The notes below the pieces were generated by a model. That model was not told where the DNA came from, ran no database searches, and worked only from the letters and a program-made list of their open reading frames with translations. Below are positions 5,809 through 12,620 of a DNA stretch of 21,729 nt, piece by piece (position 1 is the first letter of the stretch; every line of letters starts with the position of its first letter). The position numbers and the translations under genes are program-made. This DNA is from an uncultured Bacilli bacterium (GTDB lineage: Bacteria > Bacillota_I > Bacilli_A > RF39 > UBA660): assembly GCA_947630585.1 (NCBI GenBank), contig CANRIE010000083.1, positions 1-21,729 of the forward strand, read 5' to 3'.

Positions 5809-7353
5809 TTATTGAACTTCAAATTCATATCCTCGTAAATTAAAGATAAATTTTAAATTATCACTAACAGTACTTGGAACTTCAACTAATTCATATTCTT
5901 CATTATAATTACTTGGCGTAACTACTTTAATACTTGAATTATTAACTTTATAAGTTTTATTGTCACTCACGTATTCCAAACTTAAATAATTGAATAAGTT
6001 AATATTAGTATTATTGTTATAAGAAATTTTTAATATTTTCTTACCAGCATTAGGAACAACACTAGCATTATATTCAAGACACTTACTAGTACATTTAGTA
6101 TAAGTATAATTGATAATATTAAAACTTTCATAACTATTTAAAGTAAATTTACCACTTTTTAAATAAGTACTACTTAAATCAACTTCTTGATTTAATTTAA
6201 AATTACCTAATTTATTTTCTTTAAAAGAATAAGGTTTTAAAGCAACATTTTTATAATATAATGTAGCTTCTCCTCTATTAACTTTCTTTCCATAATAAAT
6301 TTGAAATATTTTTTTCTTATTAATATTTTTATCTTCTATCTCATATATTACTAAATATTCATTATTTTCTTTAGATTTAATACTTTGACTTTTATACATA
6401 ACTCCCATATCATTAAATTTAGATGCTACATTAGTAACTGGATAATAATATTTATCTCCAATCTTAATCCGAAAGTTTGAAATACTAATTTTTAAACTTT
6501 TTTTAGTTTTATTTAAAACATTAAAATTAATTATTAAATAAGTATTATTTTTTTTAATTATATTTCCATTTTTATCTTCTTTAGTTATATAAGATGCATT
6601 TACCTTATAATCAACATTATCTAAAGATATTAAAGCTTGTTCTCTATATGTTTTATTAAATACTAATTTATCCAAAGCTATATAAGATGTAACTGATAAT
6701 CCAACAATAACTAAAAATACTATCAAAACAAACGAATTTTCTTTAAAATAATAAATTAAATTACGACGTTTTTTTCTTAAGTAATTACCGAACTTAGAAA
6801 TATCAACATTAGCCCCAACTTCAATCTCTTCTCTATCAGCATCAGTTATATCTAACTCTTTAATATCTTTTTCAAAGTTAAACTTTTTAACGTTAAATCC
6901 AAATCCTCTTGCAAAAGCAACTGCTACAAAATAGAAATTAAAATAATATAAAATCATTGATAAATCTCTAAATATAACTAAAGCTTGATTAGTATAAGAT
7001 TCAAACTCTAAATTACTAAATACATTTAAATAAAATATTAAAGCTATAAACGTAACAAAGTAAAATATAGTTGCTGATATATAATAAAATATTGGTTTTT
7101 TCTTTTGCTTCATTAAAAAGAAAATTAATAAAACAAGTGCTATTAGTATAATTGATGCAATTATCATAAATATATTAATATATTTACTTGCTATATTTGC
7201 AATATAAGTATAAGTACCCGTTGCTAAAAAATCTTTAAAAAAGATATAAATATTTCTAACTTTAAACAATAAATAAGTCATCAATATAAAAAGTGCAATA
7301 TGAATTATTTTAAAATATTTAATTAAAAATGCATAAGGTTTTCTAATTACCAT
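5809..7353 (-). CDS. Uncharacterised five-helix membrane protein with extracytoplasmic C-terminal domain
   Basis: 514 residues. Predicted membrane helices are at ~14-31, 60-81, 88-110, 130-149 and 207-227. Between helices 4 and 5 lies a charged, probably cytoplasmic stretch (residues ~156-200) ending in a Lys/Arg cluster. From ~228 to the end the protein is soluble and beta-rich, with many Asn/Lys/Tyr. The part around 240-350 has the alternating pattern of DUF4352-like immunoglobulin-fold domains (hydrophobic strand, V/I-x-N-x-T-K-x-x-x, then Y-Y-P-V), but I could not assign a family with confidence. Paired cysteines near 415-420 may form a disulfide outside the cell. It stands alone between mraY and the CapA gene, with a palindrome over its -35 region. 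Function unknown; a sensor or envelope-anchored binding protein is possible. Confidence 0.8.
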   Translation of the reverse strand: MVIRKPYAFLIKYFKIIHIALFILMTYLLFKVRNIYIFFKDFLATGTYTYIANIASKYINIFMIIASIILIALVLLIFFLMKQKKKPIFYYISATIFYFVTFIALIFYLNVFSNLEFESYTNQALVIFRDLSMILYYFNFYFVAVAFARGFGFNVKKFNFEKDIKELDITDADREEIEVGANVDISKFGNYLRKKRRNLIYYFKENSFVLIVFLVIVGLSVTSYIALDKLVFNKTYREQALISLDNVDYKVNASYITKEDKNGNIIKKNNTYLIINFNVLNKTKKSLKISISNFRIKIGDKYYYPVTNVASKFNDMGVMYKSQSIKSKENNEYLVIYEIEDKNINKKKIFQIYYGKKVNRGEATLYYKNVALKPYSFKENKLGNFKLNQEVDLSSTYLKSGKFTLNSYESFNIINYTYTKCTSKCLEYNASVVPNAGKKILKISYNNNTNINLFNYLSLEYVSDNKTYKVNNSSIKVVTPSNYNEEYELVEVPSTVSDNLKFIFNLRGYEFEVQ

Positions 7354-7375
7354 AATATCACTCTACCTTATTTAA

Positions 7376-7404
7376 ATTATACAATATTTTTATAGTAATT
7401 AAAA
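7376..7404 (-). promoter_or_regulatory. Promoter of the five-helix membrane protein
   Basis: On the minus strand TATAAT (7381-7376) follows a weak -35, TTTTAA (7404-7399), by 17 nt. The -35 hexamer is also the end of an 11-bp inverted repeat, so binding of a regulator there would interfere with polymerase. Confidence 0.5.
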
Positions 7405-7425
7405 TACCTGAAATAGGTATTTTAA
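7399..7425. repeat. Perfect 11-bp inverted repeat: terminator of the CapA gene or operator
   Basis: TTAAAATACCT and its exact reverse complement (7399-7409 and 7415-7425) flank a 5-nt loop. It is 34 nt past the CapA-gene stop and overlaps the -35 of the next gene. No clean T-run follows on either strand beyond the T's of the stem, so a terminator is only one reading; a repressor site is the other. Confidence 0.5.
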
Positions 7426-7459
7426 CATTATTTTACACTTTTGATTGTAAATAAAATTA

Positions 7460-8530
7460 TTAAATTGGTTTCTCACGAATTCCATTCATAAAATCAAGAA
7501 CATATTGCTTCTCTGTTTCATCTTTAATGACACTAGGAAGCCATTTTTCATAGCCTGTATTACTACTATATAAATAGCATGGTATTATATTATCTGATTC
7601 TTTATAAGTATTACTCTCTTTATCATATTCAATATTCATTTGATAAATAATCGTTCGATTAACTAAAGTTGTTGTTCCTCCAAATAAGAAACTTCCAAGG
7701 GAATAAACAATTTTTTTATCTTTATAAACTTCAATTGGTTCTAAAACATGGGGGTGTGCTCCTAAGACTAAATCAGCACCATTATCAATGAATGACCTAG
7801 AATGTTTTTTAATATTCTCGGTTGCCTCATATAAATATTCAGTTCCTCCATGAAAATAAACAATTACATAATTAACTTTATCTTTGATATTCTTAATATT
7901 TTCGTTTATCTCATCACCTTGAAAATCGTGAAATAAATTCGCGCATATAACACCTATTTTAAACCCATCTTTTTCTAATATAACGGGATCTTCTGCGCCA
8001 TACAACACATCAGCATCATTTAAAGCCTTGATAGTATCAAGATAACCTTGATGATTATAATCATAAGTATGATTATTCATGATAGAAACAAGTTCAATAC
8101 TACTCTCCCTGTAAATATTAGCATACTTAGCTTTCGTGTAATACCAGAAAGCTGGACTATAATTTTTCTCAGTTGGGTTCAAATTATTATCTGTAAATAC
8201 ATTTTCACCATTTGCAATTGTAAAATCATCATCTTTAAATATATCAATCACATTTTTAAAAGGATAATCATAATCATGAGTATCTAATAAATCTTGAAAC
8301 TCGCCCTGTCCTTTAAAAGATGCTAAAAGCGAATCTCCTATAAATGATAGTTTAATAGTTTTCTTATTCTCTAATTTATCTAATTTTTCATAATCAATTA
8401 TTGGTGGTACTTCAAATGTTGAATATTTTAAAGCACTTGATTCTTTATTAATAATTGCAGATGATAGAAATATTAAGGTTGCCCCTAAGAAAAATAGCAT
8501 TGATATATAAGTATAGGTATTTTTAAACAT
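7460..8530 (-). CDS. CapA-family (PGA_cap) metallophosphoesterase-like protein
   Basis: A 356-residue membrane-anchored protein. Residues ~7-27 form an N-terminal signal-anchor helix; the rest is an extracellular CapA-type domain. Family motifs seen are F63-I-G-D-S-L, N107-G-E-N, N152-N-H-T (family NNHxxD), F226-H-G-G-T-E-Y and G257-A-H-P-H-V, followed by Y-S-L-G-S-F-L-F-G. These Asp/Asn/His positions are those of the calcineurin-like phosphoesterase fold. CapA proteins take part in poly-gamma-glutamate capsule anchoring in Bacillus, but most homologues, like this one with no capB/capC nearby, have no proven substrate. The ATG at 8530 follows GGAGAGG. It lies just beyond the thioredoxin-operon terminator, so expression may depend on readthrough or an unrecognised promoter inside the thioredoxin gene. 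Confidence 0.9.
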   Translation of the reverse strand: MFKNTYTYISMLFFLGATLIFLSSAIINKESSALKYSTFEVPPIIDYEKLDKLENKKTIKLSFIGDSLLASFKGQGEFQDLLDTHDYDYPFKNVIDIFKDDDFTIANGENVFTDNNLNPTEKNYSPAFWYYTKAKYANIYRESSIELVSIMNNHTYDYNHQGYLDTIKALNDADVLYGAEDPVILEKDGFKIGVICANLFHDFQGDEINENIKNIKDKVNYVIVYFHGGTEYLYEATENIKKHSRSFIDNGADLVLGAHPHVLEPIEVYKDKKIVYSLGSFLFGGTTTLVNRTIIYQMNIEYDKESNTYKESDNIIPCYLYSSNTGYEKWLPSVIKDETEKQYVLDFMNGIREKPI

Positions 8531-8543
8531 ATGCCTCTCCTAT

Positions 8544-8570
8544 TAAAAAAATAGTCTTAAAACTATTTTT
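8544..8570 (-). terminator. Rho-independent terminator of the CvpA-thioredoxin operon
   Basis: On the minus strand a ~9-bp stem (AAAAATAGT pairing with ACTATTTTT) around a 6-nt loop ends in a run of seven T. The thioredoxin stop codon (8565-8563) lies in the first arm. The CapA gene starts only 14 nt after it. Confidence 0.75.
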
Positions 8571-8862
8571 CTTCTATAAATTTTTTTAATTCATTAGGAT
8601 TTAAATAACCAGTATGTTTTTTTAGAATTTTTCCGTTTTCCATTAAATATAAAGTTGGGATACTAAAAACTTTATAACGTTCAGAAATATCCGGAAATTT
8701 ATCAACATCTACTTTTAAAATATCAATCTTAATTTCACTAGATGATTCTTCTAAAACTTCCCCCATCATTCGACAAGGACCACACCAATCAGCATAAAAA
8801 TCAACTAATATTTTTTTATCTTTAATTTCATTATCAAAATCATTTTGTAAATATTTAATCAT
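8563..8862 (-). CDS. trxA: Thioredoxin
   Basis: A 99-residue thioredoxin-fold oxidoreductase with the active site W26-C-G-P-C30 in the usual context V-D-F-Y-A-D, a V-D-V-D-K-F-P strand and the cis-Pro segment F-S-I-P-T. There is no signal peptide, so it is cytoplasmic and reduces protein disulfides, normally with thioredoxin reductase. Its ATG overlaps the TGA stop of the CvpA-family gene (ATGA at 8862-8859), which shows translational coupling. It may not be the only thioredoxin in the genome, so the trxA name is by family. Confidence 0.93.
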   Translation of the reverse strand: MIKYLQNDFDNEIKDKKILVDFYADWCGPCRMMGEVLEESSSEIKIDILKVDVDKFPDISERYKVFSIPTLYLMENGKILKKHTGYLNPNELKKFIEEK

Positions 8863-9569
8863 TTTTCTCCTTTATGTTCATTTAATACATCCTCAATCCC
8901 ATTGAAGTTAAGTTTACCATCCTTATGAATTTGGTCAATAACTTCATATTTAACAACACCCTTATCAAGCATAATATCTAAAATTTTACTATTTAAGACA
9001 TCTTTATCTTTTTCATCTTTTAACTCATATATTTCGTTTATTGTATCAACAGTATCCTTAGTTATATTAGTTAAAACTGGTGATGATGAAAGTATTGTAT
9101 TACCTAATTTACTATCCATGAATAATTCGAAACTGAAAGCTGGTTGACTTAAAAAGAATAATATAACAAATGAAATTACATACCCTTCAATAACGCCAAC
9201 AACAAAACCTAATATTTTAGATGGAATAGCTAAAATTATGGTTATTTTAAGGAGTTTTTCAAATAAGCCAGTAATTCCAACAATCAAATTGTAAACAATT
9301 AATAATAAAGCTAAAATGATTACAAAAGATAATAATTGGTAAACTAAGATGTTTAAAACAACTACACCTTGAAATAAACTTTTAAAATCGAAAAATAATG
9401 GTACCTTGAGAAGCAAAAATTCTCCAACGGGATTTTTTAATTGATAAGCTATATAAAATACTAGAATTGTTCCTAAACACATAACTAATTCTTTGAAAAT
9501 TCCTCGCTTAGCTCCAATTATTCCGGATATAATTAAATATATTACAATTATAATATCAACTATATTCAT
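8859..9569 (-). CDS. CvpA-family membrane protein
   Basis: A 236-residue protein with hydrophobic helices at roughly 4-20, 27-44, 70-98 and 105-142 and a soluble C-terminal tail of about 90 residues. The opening N-I-V-D-I-I-I-V-I followed by G-A-K-R-G is typical of the CvpA/colicin V production family (also DUF-type YshB proteins in Bacillus). In Proteobacteria CvpA is needed for colicin V production and for envelope stress tolerance; its molecular activity is not established. The stop overlaps the thioredoxin start by 4 nt. The Shine-Dalgarno GAAAGGG is 9 nt from the ATG. It is the middle gene of the three-gene operon starting at the 10350-10378 promoter. Confidence 0.85.
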   Translation of the reverse strand: MNIVDIIIVIYLIISGIIGAKRGIFKELVMCLGTILVFYIAYQLKNPVGEFLLLKVPLFFDFKSLFQGVVVLNILVYQLLSFVIILALLLIVYNLIVGITGLFEKLLKITIILAIPSKILGFVVGVIEGYVISFVILFFLSQPAFSFELFMDSKLGNTILSSSPVLTNITKDTVDTINEIYELKDEKDKDVLNSKILDIMLDKGVVKYEVIDQIHKDGKLNFNGIEDVLNEHKGEK

Positions 9570-9601
9570 AAATTTATACCCTTTCTTTCATATATTTAAA
9601 T

Positions 9602-10309
9602 TTATAATGATTCAATATCACTTTCAGTAGTTGGTTGTGGTGCAGCTTGTGGTGCTATATTTACTACTTCTTGTGATGGGGCTGGCACAGCTTGAGGAGT
9701 AGTTGGTACAACTTGAGGTGCAACTTCAGGGGCTGGTTGTTGAAGTGGAGCAATCTCAGGCATTACAGGAGTTGGCGTTGGAGCAACAGCTGGTGTAACT
9801 TGAGGTGGAACACTAACTGGTGCTATAGCCACTTCTGGCGTTGGCGCTACCGTTACTTCTGGAGTTACTGTTGGTTGAACTTGTGGTGCTTCTACAGTTG
9901 GAGTAACTACTCCAACTGGTGCTTGAGGGGTTTCAGGAGTTGTACCAGGTAATGTTACCGTTTGAGGAGCAGGTGCTGGTGCAACCGGAGTAACCGGAGT
10001 AACCGGAGCAACTGGTGTCTCTGGTACAACGGGAGTTACAGGCACTACCGGTGTTGGTGGTACAACAACTGCCTCACTTGCTGCCGGAGTTGCAACATTC
10101 ACAACTGGTGTCTCTGTCACGACTTGACTATTAGTTGCCGTTCCTTGATCAGTAGGCCCAATAGGTGTTCCAGCTTCCTCTTCTTTATTCTTTTTACTTC
10201 CCTTTATAGAAGCAATAAAAATTATAATCGATATAATTATTAACAAAACTCCCAACCCTGTCAATATTCCTGGTGTTGTCAAAAACCATTTAAAACTAAA
10301 ATTTTTCAT
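9602..10309 (-). CDS. Membrane-anchored Pro/Val/Thr-rich low-complexity protein
   Basis: A 235-residue protein with one N-terminal helix (~residues 12-36), then a K-K-N-K-E-E-E segment and a ~170-residue stalk of irregular T-P-V-V-P-, V-T-P-, A-P- and E-V-A-P-type units, ending in an acidic D-I-E-S-L tail. Nothing enzymatic is visible. Such regions are extended and wall-spanning if outside the membrane; orientation is not certain because the positive charge follows the helix, which would argue for a cytoplasmic tail. I choose the ATG at 10309: GGGAG is 9 nt upstream, while the alternative ATG at 10318 touches it. The gene is richer in G/C than its neighbours because of Pro/Ala/Thr/Val codons. 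It is the first gene of the operon with the CvpA-family protein (32-nt gap). Confidence 0.8.
   Translation of the reverse strand: MKNFSFKWFLTTPGILTGLGVLLIIISIIIFIASIKGSKKNKEEEAGTPIGPTDQGTATNSQVVTETPVVNVATPAASEAVVVPPTPVVPVTPVVPETPVAPVTPVTPVAPAPAPQTVTLPGTTPETPQAPVGVVTPTVEAPQVQPTVTPEVTVAPTPEVAIAPVSVPPQVTPAVAPTPTPVMPEIAPLQQPAPEVAPQVVPTTPQAVPAPSQEVVNIAPQAAPQPTTESDIESL
9981..10016 (-). repeat. 9-bp tandem repeats in the Pro/Thr/Val-rich gene
   Basis: About four copies of a 9-bp unit (plus strand GGAGTAACC and variants) encode T-P-V steps. Being a multiple of three, copy-number change would alter stalk length without breaking the frame. Confidence 0.75.
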
Positions 10310-10349
10310 AAAATTCATCTCCCAATCTATTCTTGATTACTATATTAAA

Positions 10350-10378
10350 ATAATAGCAAAAAAAGTAAATAAAATCAA
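10350..10378 (-). promoter_or_regulatory. Promoter of the Pro-rich/CvpA/thioredoxin operon
   Basis: On the minus strand TTGATT (10378-10373), exactly 17 nt, TATTAT (10355-10350). The predicted leader is about 33 nt and carries GGGAG ahead of the ATG at 10309. Confidence 0.6.
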
Positions 10379-10405
10379 TCCTTTTCCTAAATTTTTTATA
10401 TTTTT

Positions 10406-11221
10406 TTATTTAAACAATAAAACTACTAACGCAAGTAAAGCTATTCCTAGCCGATACCACATGAAGATATTGTAATCATGAGTTTTAATATATTTAAGTA
10501 AAAATTTAATACATAAAAGCCCAGATACAAATGATACTAGAACTCCTACTACAAACATTCCTGGATCATAGGTAATAAGTGCTATCATATCACCTTTTAA
10601 TATTTTAATGAATACGGCTCCAGCAACAACTGGTGCTGATAAGAAAAACGAAAATCTAGCAGCATCCTCTCTTTTCATATTTAAAACTCTACTTGCAGCA
10701 ATTGTTGTTCCACTTCTTGAGAATCCTGGAATTAAAGCACAGACTTGACTACAACCAATAATAATTGCATCTTTTAATTTCATTTCTTTAAATGTTTTGG
10801 TTTGTTTATTTAATTTATCACATAAATAAATGATAATTCCCATAACAGCTAAACAAATACAAATTAAAACATAATTACTTCTAAAGAACTCGTCAACTAC
10901 ATCCTCAAATAAAACTCCAACAATTGCAGCTGGAATTGTCGCAACAACAATATACCATAAGATTTTTCCATCGGTTGTTTTAACACCTTTTGTAAATCCA
11001 TCTTTTAACATTTTTAAAAAGTCTTTAAAGAAATAGACTAAAATAGCAAGTAAAGTTCCAAAATGAAGAGCAATATCAAAACTCATTTCAAAATCACCAG
11101 TTAAAAATGAACCAATGCCAAAAATATCCCTGAAAATTATTAAATGAGCACTTGATGAAATCGGCAAAAACTCAGCTATTCCTTGGACTATTCCTAAAAT
11201 AAACACTTGTATAAATTTCAT
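10406..11221 (-). CDS. uppP: Undecaprenyl-diphosphatase UppP (BacA)
   Basis: A 271-residue polytopic membrane enzyme that dephosphorylates undecaprenyl diphosphate so the lipid carrier can be reused for wall synthesis; it also gives bacitracin tolerance. The two signature repeats are present: E17-F-L-P-I-S-S-S-A-H26 (usual E-x-x-P-I-S-S-T-G-H) and P165-G-F-S-R-S-G-T-T173 with the catalytic Arg/Ser region. Length is that of the family. The ATG at 11221 follows AGGAG with 9-nt spacing. Functionally it links with mraY, which uses undecaprenyl phosphate, and with the divergent flippase gene 85 bp away. Confidence 0.96.
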   Translation of the reverse strand: MKFIQVFILGIVQGIAEFLPISSSAHLIIFRDIFGIGSFLTGDFEMSFDIALHFGTLLAILVYFFKDFLKMLKDGFTKGVKTTDGKILWYIVVATIPAAIVGVLFEDVVDEFFRSNYVLICICLAVMGIIIYLCDKLNKQTKTFKEMKLKDAIIIGCSQVCALIPGFSRSGTTIAASRVLNMKREDAARFSFFLSAPVVAGAVFIKILKGDMIALITYDPGMFVVGVLVSFVSGLLCIKFLLKYIKTHDYNIFMWYRLGIALLALVVLLFK

Positions 11222-11244
11222 TCTATCAAACTCCTATCTTTTTA

Positions 11245-11253
11245 AGTATATCA
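11245..11253 (-). promoter_or_regulatory. Extended -10 promoter of uppP
   Basis: On the minus strand TGATATACT (11253-11245) is an extended -10 box; the expected start is near 11238, giving a leader of about 17 nt with AGGAG. The -35 position (TATATA) is poor. The element is nearly identical in sequence to that before the CaCA antiporter gene. Confidence 0.5.
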
Positions 11254-11306
11254 TAAATTTCTAAAAATATATATATTTTTTTTAAACTTTAACATATATT
11301 TTTAAT

Positions 11307-12620
11307 ATGAAAAGAGAAACGTTTATTAAAAGTACGATTATTTTAATGATAGGTGGCTTATTAACTAAGCTTCTAGGAATTTTAATTCGGATTATCATGA
11401 CCAGGAATTCCTCTTTAGAAGTTATTAGTTTATATATGTTAGTTATGCCAACATTTTCTTTAATGATGGCAATTAGTCAACTAGGGTTTGCAACTGGAAT
11501 TTCCAAAGTTGTCAGTGAAAATAAAGATGAACCAAAGAAAATCTTATTTTCAATCTTACCTATTTCTATTTTAATTAATATTTTATTAACAATATTTTTA
11601 GTATTTACAAGCCGTTTTATTGCTTTTAATTTATTAAAGAATGAGAATGCCTACTTTCCAATTCTAGCCATAAGTCTTGTTTTGCCATTTGATAGTTTAT
11701 CTAGTATTTTAAGAGGTTTCTTCTTTGGAAAAGAGAGAATGATTCCTCATGTAACTAGTAATTTATCCGAACAATTAGTTCGTCTTTTATTCATGCTTTT
11801 AATTCTTCCCAATATTTTAAAATTTGGTCTTGTTTTTACAACTACCTCCCTTATTTTAATAAATGTTTTATCTGAACTTGTTTCAAGTATTGTTTTAATT
11901 TTCTTCCTACCTAAAAAGTTTAAAATAGAAAAAAGTGATTTAAAGCCAAGTATTAGAAGTTCCATTAATGTTTTAGAAACCGCGCTTCCAACAACAGCAA
12001 CTAGAATTATAGGCACAATCTCTTATTTCTTTGAACCAATTATTTTAACTTATGTTCTTACTTTAAATGGTTATACAACAAATTATATCACAACTCAATA
12101 TGGAGTAATAAACGGGTTTGTCATGCCAATTCTACTTTTACCTGGTTTCTTTACTAATGCAATTTCAAATGCCCTTTTACCTGTTATATCCCGTGAATAC
12201 GCGAAAAATAATTATAAATATATTAAAAAGAAATTAAAAGAAGCTTTATTTTTTTCTTTATTAATAGGAGTACCGGCAACCATTATAATTATTATGTTCC
12301 CAGAAAAATTCTTAAATTTTTTATATAAAACTTCGCATGGTGCAGACTATATTAGAAAGATCGCTTTTATCTTTATTCTTTATTATGTTGAAGCTCCCCT
12401 ATCGGCATTTTTACAAGCAACTAATCGTGCAAAAGACGTGATGTATGATAATTTTATTGGTATTATTTTTAAAACTATCTTTTTATTTCTCTTAAGTTTC
12501 ATTAAAAATATTGGTCTTTATAGTTTATTAATTAGTTCCGGTATTAATATCTTAATTACAACGATTAGACATAGTAAACATATTAAAGATTTATTTAAAG
12601 AAAAAGAAGTTAATTACTAA
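11307..12620 (+). CDS. SpoVB/MurJ-like polysaccharide (lipid-linked oligosaccharide) flippase
   Basis: A 437-residue membrane protein of about 12-14 helices from the MOP exporter superfamily. The N-terminus (K-x-T-F-I-K-S-T-I-I-L ... G-G-L-L-T-K-L-L-G-I) and the R-G-F-F-F-G-K-E-R-M and Y-V-E-A-P-L-S-A-F-L-Q-A segments match the SpoVB/YtgP branch, relatives of the lipid II flippase MurJ. It probably flips an undecaprenyl-linked precursor; which one cannot be said, and SpoVB naming does not imply sporulation. The start at 11307 fits the family N-terminus, but no Shine-Dalgarno precedes it, and a TATATT lies only 6 nt before the ATG, so the mRNA may be leaderless. The last 11 bp overlap the 3' end of the convergent secreted-protein gene. 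Divergent from uppP. Confidence 0.9.
   Translation: MKRETFIKSTIILMIGGLLTKLLGILIRIIMTRNSSLEVISLYMLVMPTFSLMMAISQLGFATGISKVVSENKDEPKKILFSILPISILINILLTIFLVFTSRFIAFNLLKNENAYFPILAISLVLPFDSLSSILRGFFFGKERMIPHVTSNLSEQLVRLLFMLLILPNILKFGLVFTTTSLILINVLSELVSSIVLIFFLPKKFKIEKSDLKPSIRSSINVLETALPTTATRIIGTISYFFEPIILTYVLTLNGYTTNYITTQYGVINGFVMPILLLPGFFTNAISNALLPVISREYAKNNYKYIKKKLKEALFFSLLIGVPATIIIIMFPEKFLNFLYKTSHGADYIRKIAFIFILYYVEAPLSAFLQATNRAKDVMYDNFIGIIFKTIFLFLLSFIKNIGLYSLLISSGINILITTIRHSKHIKDLFKEKEVNY

Noticed and set aside
9981..10016. Short repeats as a possible CRISPR array
   Set aside because: The units are 9 bp, contiguous, without spacers, and in frame with a protein of matching repeats.
9692..10243. 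Two plus-strand open frames rich in Trp, Ser, Arg and Asn
   Set aside because: They are the complement of the low-complexity Pro/Thr/Val repeats; composition is unnatural and there is no ribosome site.
11307..12620. Naming the flippase MurJ
   Set aside because: The N-terminus and conserved segments resemble the SpoVB/YtgP branch more closely; substrate cannot be decided from sequence.
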